Below are positions 7,907 to 16,243 of a stretch of 27,323 bases of DNA, one piece after another. The stretch covers positions 1 through 27,323 of the forward strand of contig DFXY01000009.1 of assembly GCA_002381945.1 (NCBI GenBank). The letters are read 5' to 3'. Under the pieces are notes generated by a model, which ran no database searches, had not been told where the DNA came from, and saw nothing but the letters and a program-made list of their open reading frames with translations. Origin of the DNA: Bacteriovoracaceae bacterium UBA4096. GTDB taxonomy: Bacteria > Bdellovibrionota > Bacteriovoracia > Bacteriovoracales > Bacteriovoracaceae. Position 1 is the stretch's first letter. Each line of letters begins with the position of its first letter. The position numbers and the translations under genes were made by a program.

Positions 7907-9001
7907 TTAGTAAGCAGACTGGATTCCGATATATCCACCTAAATTGAAAGTAGTTCTGGTGGTAAATTTATCATTGCCCAGATGTTGCCACCAGCCAGTC
8001 TGGCCTCCGGCATTCTTGGCGCGATATGTGGCGGCAGTACTGACCTCCAGAGCGGTACCTAAGACGAAATCGATATCAGGCAAGACCTGCTTCCGGTGGT
8101 ACTGCAGACTTAAGCGGGGAGCGACAGTGTAAGCATTGTAGGTTCTGGCCTCACTGGTCTGATCCAGAGTCTGGGTAATATTAAGTTGGTCAAAGAAGTT
8201 GATCATTATAGTTGCTGCTAGATTGACCCGATTCTTTTCCCCTTTGAAGGCATCATAACTAATGGTGGGCCCTAAACCCAACTTCATGCCTTCTTCTTCT
8301 GAAAAGCGTCGGTCATGAAATGTATAGGAATTCTCATAAAAACGAAAATTCAAGGTGCCACCAATGAAGAGTCGTTCATGGTAGTTCCCGGGGGCCTGTC
8401 TCAGTAAAGTTAGATTTAAATCAATCGGACTGGTATAGCCCTTGGTCTTAAAGTTATCTCGATAGGGATAACTTTCAAAATGAGGCTGAGTCACTCCTAG
8501 AAGAAATTGTCCCCGATATCCGCTAATACTTTTTAGAGGATAATTTTTCGGAAGCGGTTCTTCAAGGCGATAGTCTGTTGGATCTTTATGAGTGATGGTT
8601 TGATTGAATTCACGTGAGTCCCCGAAATAGACATAGATGTGTTCTGAGAGGACGTAAACAGTATTTCCCTGACGATCCAGAGTAGGAATGAATTCATCTT
8701 CAATATAGTAGGTGTTTTCGGCTTCGCCCCGAAAGAGAGGATCCTGATTATACTCAGGACTGTTTTTCATTCGTTTCTGCAAGAGTGCCAGTTTCTTGGG
8801 ATCTGGTGCGTGTTGATCAAACTTCCGGTCATTACCGACAGATGGATGAATTTTTATGACATCACCTTTTCTTAAATGTTGCACTACCGGGGATTCGTAA
8901 CTGCGGTATTTAAAAAGGGGAGTTTCCAGAACGGTGACGACCGCCTCTAACGCAAAAGCTTCAAAACTGAGAATGAGAAATAAGAATAAGAACTTTTTCA
9001 T
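7907..9001 (-). CDS. Exported beta-barrel-like protein with SH3-like N-terminus
   Basis: The 364-residue product has a clear signal peptide (MKKFLFLFLILSF, ending near AFA-LEA). After it comes a short segment (VTVLETPLFKYRSYESPVVQ, then LRKGDVIKI) resembling a bacterial SH3-like fold. The C-terminal 200 residues alternate hydrophobic and polar residues with many aromatic positions and end in Tyr, as outer-membrane beta-barrels do. It is the last of a three-gene unit; its ATG overlaps the stop of the upstream gene in an ATGA. I infer outer-membrane location with a periplasmic domain. It shares design, but little obvious sequence, with the preceding exported protein. No specific family recognised. 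Confidence 0.78.
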   Translation of the reverse strand: MKKFLFLFLILSFEAFALEAVVTVLETPLFKYRSYESPVVQHLRKGDVIKIHPSVGNDRKFDQHAPDPKKLALLQKRMKNSPEYNQDPLFRGEAENTYYIEDEFIPTLDRQGNTVYVLSEHIYVYFGDSREFNQTITHKDPTDYRLEEPLPKNYPLKSISGYRGQFLLGVTQPHFESYPYRDNFKTKGYTSPIDLNLTLLRQAPGNYHERLFIGGTLNFRFYENSYTFHDRRFSEEEGMKLGLGPTISYDAFKGEKNRVNLAATIMINFFDQLNITQTLDQTSEARTYNAYTVAPRLSLQYHRKQVLPDIDFVLGTALEVSTAATYRAKNAGGQTGWWQHLGNDKFTTRTTFNLGGYIGIQSAY

Positions 9002-9996
9002 TCAAATACCTGGGCAAAAGATAAACCTAAACTCTTATTGGTTTTATTTGAAGCTTCGACATTAACAGAACCAGATTGATCTTTTAGATTGAGCCATTGA
9101 GACTGGAAATAAAGACCTAAGACAAATTCTCCCCAGCGGTTTTTAATGGGACGTTCAATTGATGTTAAAAGATCGGCCGAGTTGAATTTATAAGTAGTGG
9201 ACTCGGCACTTGCTCGGGCAAAAGGACTCACTCGGAATTGGGTTTGAAATCTAACCGGATGATCGAAGATTTCAAACTCACGGGTTTTAAACTGTGGTCC
9301 AAAAGAAGGTGAGGAATAGATAACTTGCTCGCCACTACTGAGTTTAAACAAGGCCTTTTCATAATGAAGAACAGCACCCGCCTTAATGGGAAGTTTCCAC
9401 TGAGTGAAAAAATGAATCCCGTACTGATTACTAGTTCCACTTCGGGCCTTGCTATCGTTAAAGAGGTCTTGCATAAAGTCGCCTCTAACCATTCCGGCGA
9501 GCAATGTGAATTCTGGCGGGATGGATAACTTTTTGTCATATTCAGCGCGCACGATGTTATTAGGGGCCGGAGTGTATTTTAAAGGTGGAACATAGAGAGC
9601 AAGCTCTTCTTTAATGGGTTCAACAAAGCGGCTTAAAATTCTCCAGCTGACGGTTCCGTCTTTATTCTGGATGTATTTGAAACCATTTTCATCTTCATAA
9701 CTAAAATATCTGACGAAAGTCTGTTTGGTGAGTTTGTAGTTTTTGTTATCCTGCAGATTTCGAACAGGAACACCAGCATTGATGGAACCCATTTGAGTGC
9801 CACTCTTCATAATTTCTTCTAGTGGGATGACTCGAACTGGGGGGATGAATTTGCGGTCCTGACGATTAATATTTATTTCTTCATCGGATTCTTTAAACTG
9901 ATCAAAAGTAGGAAGTTCATTGCTTAGTTTCTGAATGGCAGAGACATCAACCTGAGCAAAGGCCGGCACCATGAAGAAAAGAAGCGGCCAGATCAT
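8998..9996 (-). CDS. Exported beta-rich protein, probably outer membrane
   Basis: This 332-residue protein starts with a short signal peptide (MIWPLLFFMVPAFAQ, cleavage probably after AFA). A polar region of about 130 residues includes FKYIQNKDGTVSWRILSRFV, which may again be an SH3-like or WW-like beta fold. The C-terminal half (from about residue 160) is rich in amphipathic strands such as GIHFFTQWKLPIKAG and EFVLGLYFQSQWL and ends near FAQVFE, consistent with a beta-barrel. The start codon directly abuts the Nudix gene stop (TAA then ATG) and the end overlaps the next gene by 4 bases, so all three are cotranslated. The pair may work together at the envelope; the function is unknown. Confidence 0.76.
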   Translation of the reverse strand: MIWPLLFFMVPAFAQVDVSAIQKLSNELPTFDQFKESDEEININRQDRKFIPPVRVIPLEEIMKSGTQMGSINAGVPVRNLQDNKNYKLTKQTFVRYFSYEDENGFKYIQNKDGTVSWRILSRFVEPIKEELALYVPPLKYTPAPNNIVRAEYDKKLSIPPEFTLLAGMVRGDFMQDLFNDSKARSGTSNQYGIHFFTQWKLPIKAGAVLHYEKALFKLSSGEQVIYSSPSFGPQFKTREFEIFDHPVRFQTQFRVSPFARASAESTTYKFNSADLLTSIERPIKNRWGEFVLGLYFQSQWLNLKDQSGSVNVEASNKTNKSLGLSFAQVFE

Positions 9997-10443
9997 TTAG
10001 TGACCCCAATGCTTCAGAAGATTTACTGATTTTGCTAAAGTCTCATAATTGGATTCATGTTTAACCGACTCCCGGTTAATTTCATCCATCGCTACCCATT
10101 TAAAATCCTGGTGTTCATGCTCATCAATTTTAACCTCCCACTTTTGATCCAAGATAATCAGGAAGGATTCTTCGTGAACTTTGCGCTTTCTTTGATCAAT
10201 AAAATCATAGGAGAGTCTTAAGTCCACAATATCCACAATGGACTCAAGCGAGAGATTGGTTTCTTCGATGGCCTCGCGTAGTCCACCTTCTTCAAAAGTT
10301 TCACCATCTTCGAGCTTACCTGTTACGTTTTGCCAAAAAGCTCCACGGCGCTCATTGGTCTTAAGCAGAAGAAAAGAAAATGAATGACTAGCGGGGTCAA
10401 GAACGGCTAGTACGATCTGAGCTTTTTTTGTTTGGTCGGCCAT
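9997..10443 (-). CDS. Nudix hydrolase
   Basis: Nudix enzymes cleave nucleoside diphosphates linked to another group. The Nudix box is at 42-64: G42, E48, then REAIEE (R56, E57, E60, E61) bind the metal. The usual Gly near the end of the box is Asn here (ETNL instead of EEXGU). The family size is normal at 148 residues. The sequence resembles the dihydroneopterin-triphosphate/NTP pyrophosphatase type (WQNVTGKLEDGETFEEG), but the substrate cannot be told. It is the first gene of a coupled set with two exported proteins, an odd pairing that may reflect only a shared promoter. No clear Shine-Dalgarno is seen before the ATG at 10441-10443. Confidence 0.9.
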   Translation of the reverse strand: MADQTKKAQIVLAVLDPASHSFSFLLLKTNERRGAFWQNVTGKLEDGETFEEGGLREAIEETNLSLESIVDIVDLRLSYDFIDQRKRKVHEESFLIILDQKWEVKIDEHEHQDFKWVAMDEINRESVKHESNYETLAKSVNLLKHWGH

Positions 10444-10576
10444 AATTTATTATGAGCGACTAGATCAAGAATGTCCAAAAACAAGAGTGAGATTTTAGAG
10501 GCTTTGCTGCGCGTAACTGACCTTAAGACTCAACTTATAAATTGCGTCATATGTCTCAATTTGATATGTAAGAAGC

Positions 10577-11263
10577 ATGAACGATTTGAATACGGTCCTA
10601 TTTAATATAGCGCAGTCTCTACCTGGCTTCCTTTTGGCGATTGTCGTCCATGAAGCGGCCCACGCCTGGATGGCCAACCGTTTTGGGGACCCGACTGCTA
10701 AAAATGCGGGCCGCCTGACTTTAAATCCGGCCGCTCATTATGATCCATGGGGAACGATTTTTTTTCCACTCATGGCCGCTTTCACTAATTTTGCCATGAT
10801 CGGTTGGGCCCGCCCCGTACCAATTGAAGTCAGAAATTTTAAAAATTACCGCTCAGGCATTTTCTGGGTGAGTTTTGCAGGTCCACTTTCTAATCTCATT
10901 TTAGGGACGTTGTCTGCTTTGATTTTGGCCATGGTGGCCACTCTGGTTTCTCCGGGCTGGGAGTTTTACTCTATCTCAATCCAGATGCTTCGCTATTCGG
11001 TCTTTATTAATTTCATCCTGGCCTTCTTTAATCTGATTCCTTTGCCACCCCTGGATGGTTCAAAGATGGTTTCTTCTTTCCTGAAAGGTCCGGCCCTTTA
11101 TAAGTATGAGAGCTTTGCTCGTTATACTCCGGTTATTTTCATCATGGTAATGGTGCTGAGTTTTATGGGAATCCATACTATCGGCTATATCCTGATGCCG
11201 GCCCAGGCCTTGGCCAATTATATCATGTTCTCTTTTCTTGGACTCTTCGGAGGTTTCGCATGA
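10577..11263 (+). CDS. Site-2-type membrane metalloprotease (M50 family)
   Basis: The 228-residue integral membrane protein has the zinc-protease motif HEAAH (H25, E26, H29) in the first membrane segment and the second family motif NLIPLPPLDG (152-161, with D160 as third zinc ligand) in a later one. At least five hydrophobic segments are visible. It belongs to the small, PDZ-less branch of M50 proteases near YwhC/SpoIVFB, which cut substrates inside the membrane. The ATG has AAGAAG upstream. Its last bases overlap the scpA start as ATGA, so it leads the scpA-scpB run. An M50 gene before scpAB is a recurrent bacterial gene order, but its substrate is unknown. Transcription probably starts in the 133-base divergent gap with the Nudix gene. 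Confidence 0.92.
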   Translation: MNDLNTVLFNIAQSLPGFLLAIVVHEAAHAWMANRFGDPTAKNAGRLTLNPAAHYDPWGTIFFPLMAAFTNFAMIGWARPVPIEVRNFKNYRSGIFWVSFAGPLSNLILGTLSALILAMVATLVSPGWEFYSISIQMLRYSVFINFILAFFNLIPLPPLDGSKMVSSFLKGPALYKYESFARYTPVIFIMVMVLSFMGIHTIGYILMPAQALANYIMFSFLGLFGGFA

Positions 11264-12093
11264 GCGAGAATGAAATCTTAGTTAAAGTCGATCGTTTTGA
11301 CGGTCCATTAGCACTTCTCCTTCATCTGGTTCAGAAAGAAGAAATGCGTATTCAGGAATTAGAACTCAATACCATCACTAATCAGTATCTGGATTATCTG
11401 CAGAAGATGCAGGATCTGAATTTTGATGTTGCCGGCGAATACCTCTACATGGCCGCAACTCTCTTATTCCTAAAATCTCAAACCATTGCTGATGAGTCGC
11501 AAGACCAGAACATGATCAAGATTACCGCCGGAGAAATGGGTCTGGAGATTCAAACTCGCGGGGACTTGATTAAGCGCTTGGAAGAGCTGGAGCGGTTCCA
11601 GCGTCTAGGTCAGAGACTTTGGGGACTCCCTAAAAAAGGTCATGAGATATTTGTTAAGGCCAAAGTTGATCGTAAAGCGATTGAAAATTCAATCCTGACT
11701 CCGCTGGATCTTCAACAATTAACAGAAACCATGATGGATTTGATCCGTCGTGAAAAAAGAAAATATACTGTCGTTAAGCGTGACCGTTTGTCCATCAAGG
11801 AAAAACTCATTCGTCTTAAGTCGATGCTCAAACTTGGGGAGACAACCCAGTTTGATAAACTTCTGGATGTAAACGAAACAGGAATTATTGATAAAGTGAT
11901 TACCTTTATCTCGGTTCTGGAGCTTGCTCGTTTGAAAAAATTACAAATTTATCAAAATGAGGATATGGGCGCCATTTACATCGAGGTTAAGGAAAGCTTA
12001 GAGTCATTTGACCCTGAAACGGCCAATGGCTTTGAACCTGAAGATGAGACTAAAGACGAAGCTCCTGCACTGGCAGAAGCTCCGATCCAATAA
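11260..12093 (+). CDS. scpA: Segregation and condensation protein A
   Basis: ScpA is the kleisin subunit of the SMC condensin complex, bridging SMC heads and binding a ScpB dimer in chromosome compaction and segregation. The N-terminal SMC-binding region has the family pattern FDGPLALLLHLVQKEEMRI, followed by ITNQYLDYLQKM and the AATLLFLKSQ helix. The C-terminal winged-helix part is seen at VITFISVLELARLKKLQIYQ, followed by an acidic tail. The length of 277 residues is normal. GGAGG lies just upstream of the start, inside the end of the protease gene, and the start overlaps that gene's stop. scpB follows after 9 bases. SMC itself is not in the window. Confidence 0.95.
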   Translation: MSENEILVKVDRFDGPLALLLHLVQKEEMRIQELELNTITNQYLDYLQKMQDLNFDVAGEYLYMAATLLFLKSQTIADESQDQNMIKITAGEMGLEIQTRGDLIKRLEELERFQRLGQRLWGLPKKGHEIFVKAKVDRKAIENSILTPLDLQQLTETMMDLIRREKRKYTVVKRDRLSIKEKLIRLKSMLKLGETTQFDKLLDVNETGIIDKVITFISVLELARLKKLQIYQNEDMGAIYIEVKESLESFDPETANGFEPEDETKDEAPALAEAPIQ

Positions 12094-12102
12094 GGAAGTG
12101 TT

Positions 12103-13443
12103 ATGGATTCAATGAATGACATCAACTATGAGTGGGATCTCTCTGTCGAGGAAGTCGCCAAAGAAGAGATCTCTGTTGTTGCTCCTGATGTAGGAGAATT
12201 CATCCTCGATCTTAATCACTATGATGAGAAAGAACAGGAAGATATGTTATGGCAGGCAAGGACTGGATTAAATCCAGAGACTCTTTGTGGTGCTATTGAA
12301 ACCATTATCTTTATGTCTGATCGCCCGATTTCTATCCAGAAAATCAAGGCCCAAATTGATAATGAGCTCCCTTTGCGTGTGATTCATGAGTCCCTTTCAA
12401 AACTGCAAGCGGGCTACGAAGAAAAACACCACGGTATCCGTCTGGTTGAAGTGGCCGATGGGTATCAATTCCGTACTAAAGCTACTTATTCTAAATTCGT
12501 TCAAAACTTATTTAAGATTAATTCTCTGGTTCTGACTCCAACCGCTTTAGAAGTTCTGGCAATCATTGCTTACAAGCAGCCGGTCTCTAAAACAGAAGTG
12601 GAAAAAATCCGTGGGGTTGATTCTTCTCACATTATCCGTGCCCTGATGGATAAGCGTCTGGTGAAGATCACTGGTCGTTCTGAGGAGCTAGGTCGTCCTT
12701 CACTTTATGGGACAACTGAAGAGTTCCTGGAAGTCTTTAACCTTGCAAATGTTTCAGATCTTCCACCTGAGTATGAACTCGAAGAAATGGCAACTAAGAA
12801 CACGATTGGAACCATCGCTGACATCAAGTCTGTTGTCTTCCGTAGTGAAACTTCTAAGAAATTCAGTGTGGATGAAACTGAAGAGCTGGATAAGCTTTCA
12901 GAAGATATTCAACTTATTGCGGCCGATACGAACTTCACTATGCTCCTTAAATCAGAAGAGAAGAGAAAAACTGATGGCGAGACTTTTGTCCGTAAATCAG
13001 CTTTTGATATCCTGGAAGATTTTGTTAATCGTGAAGAATCAGTTCGTCAGAATCAATCTGCCATTACTTCAGAAACCCTGATGAACGTGGTTGATCCTAA
13101 GGTTGTCGATATCTCTTTAGAAGGTGTGATTTTTAATGCACCGGAAATTGATGAAGAATTTGAAGCTCTAAGAGCTAAAGATATAGCTGACATTGAAGAG
13201 ACCGAGACTATGGATCTCCAAAAAGAAGCTGAGGAATTAGAGAAGGCCCTGGACTTTGCTTTTGAGCAATTGACTGGTGAAAAAATTACAGAAGGCGAGA
13301 TGGAGTTCGAAGTTGATGCAGATATCAATAACTTAGACCTATCAATCGACGAAGCTATTCTGAAGGGTAAAGATTTTGATCTTGACCTGGCGTTCCTTAA
13401 CGAAGTATCAGTTACTACTACAGAGACAAGCGACGACAACTAA
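12103..13443 (+). CDS. scpB: Segregation and condensation protein B with long acidic tail
   Basis: ScpB dimers clamp ScpA in the SMC complex. The two winged-helix domains are in roughly residues 58-220: LCGAIETIIFMSDRPISIQK, GIRLVEVADGYQFRTK, LTPTALEVLAIIAYKQPVSK, IRGVDSSHIIRALMDKRLVK and GRPSLYGTTEEFL. Typical ScpB is about 180-220 residues; this one has 446. The surplus is an acidic N-terminal leader of about 55 residues and a C-terminal region of over 200 residues very rich in Asp and Glu (for example DEEFEALRAKDIADIEETET). The tail looks disordered with short helices. AAGGAAG precedes the start. The stop codon lies inside a terminator hairpin, so some transcripts may end here before the pseudouridine synthase gene. 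Confidence 0.93.
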   Translation: MDSMNDINYEWDLSVEEVAKEEISVVAPDVGEFILDLNHYDEKEQEDMLWQARTGLNPETLCGAIETIIFMSDRPISIQKIKAQIDNELPLRVIHESLSKLQAGYEEKHHGIRLVEVADGYQFRTKATYSKFVQNLFKINSLVLTPTALEVLAIIAYKQPVSKTEVEKIRGVDSSHIIRALMDKRLVKITGRSEELGRPSLYGTTEEFLEVFNLANVSDLPPEYELEEMATKNTIGTIADIKSVVFRSETSKKFSVDETEELDKLSEDIQLIAADTNFTMLLKSEEKRKTDGETFVRKSAFDILEDFVNREESVRQNQSAITSETLMNVVDPKVVDISLEGVIFNAPEIDEEFEALRAKDIADIEETETMDLQKEAEELEKALDFAFEQLTGEKITEGEMEFEVDADINNLDLSIDEAILKGKDFDLDLAFLNEVSVTTTETSDDN

Positions 13444-13462
13444 AATCGTCGCTTTCTTTTTC
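13429..13462 (+). terminator. Terminator hairpin overlapping the scpB stop codon
   Basis: An 8-bp perfect stem (13429-13436 with 13446-13453) encloses a 9-nt loop that contains the scpB stop codon TAA, and TTCTTTTTC follows. It probably attenuates readthrough from scpB into the pseudouridine synthase gene. A ribosome terminating at the stop would cover the stem, so its action may depend on scpB translation. Confidence 0.75.
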
Positions 13463-13499
13463 AACATTTAAACTGCCGGGAGGCAGATTGGGAGTAAAG

Positions 13500-14534
13500 A
13501 TGTCAAAGTCTAATCAACACCTATCTATTCGTTTACAAAAAGTTATCGCAGATTGCGGAATCACTTCAAGAAGAAAAGCTGAAGGCTACATCCTTGATGG
13601 ACGTGTGACCGTTAATGACCGCGTGGTGACTGAACTTGGGACTAAAGTTAATCCTCATTCAGACACGATTCAAGTTGATGGCGTGAACCTTGAGCTTGCA
13701 GCGGTCGATAAAATCTATATCGTGATGAACAAGCCTCGTGCATATATCACCACTCTTTCAGACCCTGAAGGTCGCCCGACAGTCATGGAACTTATCTATG
13801 GTGTTAAGGAAAGAATCTTCCCGGTAGGTCGTCTGGATTATCTCTCTGAAGGTCTTTTGATCCTGACTAATGATGGTGATCTGGCCAACATGATCATGCA
13901 CCCTAAGTATGAAGTAGAGAAAGTGTACGAAGTAAAAGTCTTTGGTCATGTTAATGAGGCCCTTCTTTCTAAAATTAAGCGCGGAGTGATGACTGAGGAT
14001 GGTCTACTTAAGCCAAAATCAGTTCGTGTCATCGAGCAGCTGCCTAATAAGACATGGCTTGAGTTCCGCCTGAATGAAGGTAAGAACAGAGAGATCCGTA
14101 AGATTTGTGACGCTGTTGACCTGACAGTTGATAAGCTTCGCCGTGTGGCGATTGAAGGATTGAACATTCAGTCTCTTCCGGTTGGGCAGTATATGTTCAC
14201 CACCAGAAAAGAGCTTTTAAAGTCTCTGGGTCTTAATGAGCATGGTGAGAAGGTTGCTCTTCGTAAGTTTGTTTCTGCTAAGAAAACCCTCAATACCGCT
14301 AAAGTTGCCAAAATTGTTTCAGAAACTGCACGCCCTGCTAACGATAAAAAGTTTCAAGCTTTCAGAAAAGAGAGCTATTATGAGACAGTTGCTTCAATCA
14401 AAGAATTAAAAATGCGGCAGGCAGAAGAAGAAGCAACCAAGGTAGCCGAAACTGAAGCTCAAGAAAAAGCTGCACGTTTTGCTAAGACCATGAAGCCTGC
14501 TCCAAAGGCAAAGGGTTATGGAAGTCAGAGTTAA
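13500..14534 (+). CDS. Pseudouridine synthase of the RsuA/RluB/E/F family
   Basis: The enzyme converts a specific uridine in ribosomal RNA to pseudouridine. An N-terminal S4 RNA-binding domain (IRLQKVIADCGITSRRKAEG, about 10-60) is followed by the catalytic domain with GRLDYLSEGLLILTNDG, in which D113 is the catalytic aspartate, and later the RNA-contact motif EGKNREIRKICDAV. The family is usually 230-290 residues; this one has 344, with a Lys/Ala/Glu-rich C-terminal extension. GGGAG lies upstream of the ATG at 13500, favouring it over an in-frame TTG at 13488. The likely substrate is 23S rRNA (RluB-like), inferred only from the common scpB-rluB gene order. It overlaps the next gene by 17 bases. 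Confidence 0.92.
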   Translation: MSKSNQHLSIRLQKVIADCGITSRRKAEGYILDGRVTVNDRVVTELGTKVNPHSDTIQVDGVNLELAAVDKIYIVMNKPRAYITTLSDPEGRPTVMELIYGVKERIFPVGRLDYLSEGLLILTNDGDLANMIMHPKYEVEKVYEVKVFGHVNEALLSKIKRGVMTEDGLLKPKSVRVIEQLPNKTWLEFRLNEGKNREIRKICDAVDLTVDKLRRVAIEGLNIQSLPVGQYMFTTRKELLKSLGLNEHGEKVALRKFVSAKKTLNTAKVAKIVSETARPANDKKFQAFRKESYYETVASIKELKMRQAEEEATKVAETEAQEKAARFAKTMKPAPKAKGYGSQS

Positions 14535-15624
14535 GAAAGGGAAAATCTTAGTTTACCGAGTTTTTGATATCGGTTCTGAAATTGACCTGGAAAAAGTTGA
14601 AGCGCTCTTTGAAGACAAAAAACTTAAAGAGCGTTTTAAGTTAGATCGTAAACACAATATGGCCCTCATTATTTCGAACTCACCAGTCTCCATTCAGTTG
14701 GGGACTGTCGAAATAAATCTTCTGGATGATATTATCCAGGCCGAACTGGTCGCAAAAGTCTGGCATTTCGGTACCGTCTCCCTTTGTTTTCAAATCCCCA
14801 TTCCTGAGAATACATCATGGACTCAGTTAGTTGAGATCGCTGCTTGGATTGAGAAGCGGGATGAGAAGATTGAACTTCTGGCCCGGGAAAAATCCAAAGA
14901 ATTCCAAAACGACATCAAGTATGCCATACCCACTCTGAATGATTGGGTCATGAATGAAGATTACGTGACGTACTTTATTCAGGAAATGGAAGGCTTTGAT
15001 GGACCACTCTCTACTCTGGTAGACAAAGTGGATATCACGGCCCTGATCCTGGCCGAATCAAAAGAGATTCTTTCCGAAACTCTTAAGAAGTCGACCTTAG
15101 AAAAAATCTATCAGTACTCTAAAGATGACCTGGTCATCATGGACTGGAACTCGGCCTTAGTAGTTGAGCCAAGTGGTTCGATGGATGTGCCTTTAGTAAT
15201 CGAGTTTGCCCTGAACCAACTCTTAGAGATGCGCTACTACGATGATCTCTTGGATCAGCGTTTGAACACTCTTTATAATGAAGTCGTGGGCCGCAAGAAG
15301 GGCCTTCTCTCCAATAAGTACTCGATGCTTGCCGAAGAAGCGGGTCAGATCTATTTAGAAATTTCCGAGATCGTTGAGAACGTAGAGAACTCTTTCAAAG
15401 CGGTGGGAGATTTTTATCTCGCAACTATCTTTCGAGCGACTTCTAAAAAATTCCGATTTGATGATTGGCAAAAAAGCATTAACGAGAAACTGAATAACCT
15501 GGCCGAAGTCTCAAAACTTCTTCACTCAGAAGTGAATGAATCGAGAAATCATTTCTTAGAAATCATTATCATTCTACTTATTACGATTGAAGTTGTGCCG
15601 TTTGTTTACGGTCTCTTCAAGTAA
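14518..15624 (+). CDS. DUF155/RMD1-family membrane-anchored protein
   Basis: The 368-residue protein carries the hallmark of the RMD1/DUF155 family: DWNSALVVEPSGSMDVPLVI (about 205-224), followed by a long helical region with ALNQLLEMRYYDDLLDQRL. It ends with a single transmembrane segment (IIIILLITIEVVPFVYGLF), so it is tail-anchored. In eukaryotes, relatives (RMD1, RMND1) sit in the mitochondrial inner membrane and support mitochondrial translation; the bacterial role is not known to me. It overlaps the end of the pseudouridine synthase gene by 17 bases and has AAAGGG before its ATG, so it is the last member of the protease-scpA-scpB-synthase run. It ends exactly where the convergent hypothetical gene ends, with no gap. 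Confidence 0.87.
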   Translation: MEVRVKKGKILVYRVFDIGSEIDLEKVEALFEDKKLKERFKLDRKHNMALIISNSPVSIQLGTVEINLLDDIIQAELVAKVWHFGTVSLCFQIPIPENTSWTQLVEIAAWIEKRDEKIELLAREKSKEFQNDIKYAIPTLNDWVMNEDYVTYFIQEMEGFDGPLSTLVDKVDITALILAESKEILSETLKKSTLEKIYQYSKDDLVIMDWNSALVVEPSGSMDVPLVIEFALNQLLEMRYYDDLLDQRLNTLYNEVVGRKKGLLSNKYSMLAEEAGQIYLEISEIVENVENSFKAVGDFYLATIFRATSKKFRFDDWQKSINEKLNNLAEVSKLLHSEVNESRNHFLEIIIILLITIEVVPFVYGLFK

Positions 15625-15933
15625 CTAGTTGTCCATGTTTTGAATTTTGTTTTCATCGATGACTTCATTTAAGTAATCGACAGCAAATTCCACCGCCTGA
15701 TCACCGTATGACATCTGTTTGTTCTGAGCCGAGAAATTAGCGTGCTTAATCAGCTCGGCCGTCTTCTTTAAGAGCTCAGCACTAGATTCAAAGTATTCCG
15801 CTTCTTCATCAGACACCAGTACGTGAGCTAGTAGGGCATGAATATTCTTAACTAGGCGGACTTGAGTAGTAGAGAGACCTTCTGTATCCAATTTCAATAC
15901 AACTTCTGTTTCTTTCTTGCTCAAGCTTTGCAT
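15625..15933 (-). CDS. Hypothetical protein, 102 residues, helical
   Basis: I start at the ATG at 15931-15933, which has AAGGAT 7 bases upstream; the frame itself extends to 15957. The product (MQSLSKKETEVVLKLDTEGL at the start) is charged and almost wholly helical, with no signal peptide or membrane segment. The middle (IHALLAHVLVSDEEAEYFES) suggests a small helical bundle. Its stop codon abuts the convergent DUF155 gene stop. I do not recognise the family. A 14-bp perfect palindrome lies 45 bases upstream of the start and could be an operator for this gene or for the tRNA promoter. Confidence 0.7.
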   Translation of the reverse strand: MQSLSKKETEVVLKLDTEGLSTTQVRLVKNIHALLAHVLVSDEEAEYFESSAELLKKTAELIKHANFSAQNKQMSYGDQAVEFAVDYLNEVIDENKIQNMDN

Positions 15934-15977
15934 AATTTTATCCTTTATGTAGTGCAATCAAAGACCATATCGGGATA

Positions 15978-15991
15978 TTTCCTAGGAAATT
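15978..15991. promoter_or_regulatory. Perfect 14-bp palindrome, possible operator
   Basis: ATTTCCTAGGAAAT is a perfect dyad between the helical hypothetical gene (minus strand) and the tRNA promoter (plus strand). It has the size of a dimeric repressor site, but it has no loop and there is no second copy nearby. Confidence 0.35.
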
Positions 15992-16030
15992 TAGCTATTT
16001 ATGCTGGACTAAAAGATTACGGGTTTTCCC

Positions 16031-16059
16031 TTTACAAGGTGGGTTAGGGAGAGTATAAC
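16031..16059 (+). promoter_or_regulatory. Sigma-70 promoter of the initiator tRNA
   Basis: TTTACA (16031-16036) and TATAAC (16054-16059) are separated by exactly 17 bases. The tRNA starts 30 bases after the -10, which leaves a short 5' leader to be trimmed. The promoter lies outside the integrated element, so the tRNA keeps its native expression. Confidence 0.75.
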
Positions 16060-16089
16060 TACTTTAATTTCCAAGAGTTTTCTTTCAGT

Positions 16090-16166
<77 letters not shown>

Positions 16167-16215
16167 TTTTAAATCAAACACATACATAAGACACAGACAC
16201 CTCGGCTCAAGCTGG

Positions 16216-16235
16216 AGCGTGAATAGAGCGTGAAT
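16216..16235 (+). repeat. Left pair of arm-type repeats
   Basis: AGCGTGAAT occurs at 16216-16224 and again at 16227-16235, an 11-bp period (about one helical turn). The pair lies between attL and the integrase stop codon. The same paired motif in the same orientation occurs near attR (22726-22745). This fits integrase arm-type sites. Confidence 0.7.
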
Positions 16236-16243
16236 CCATTCCA

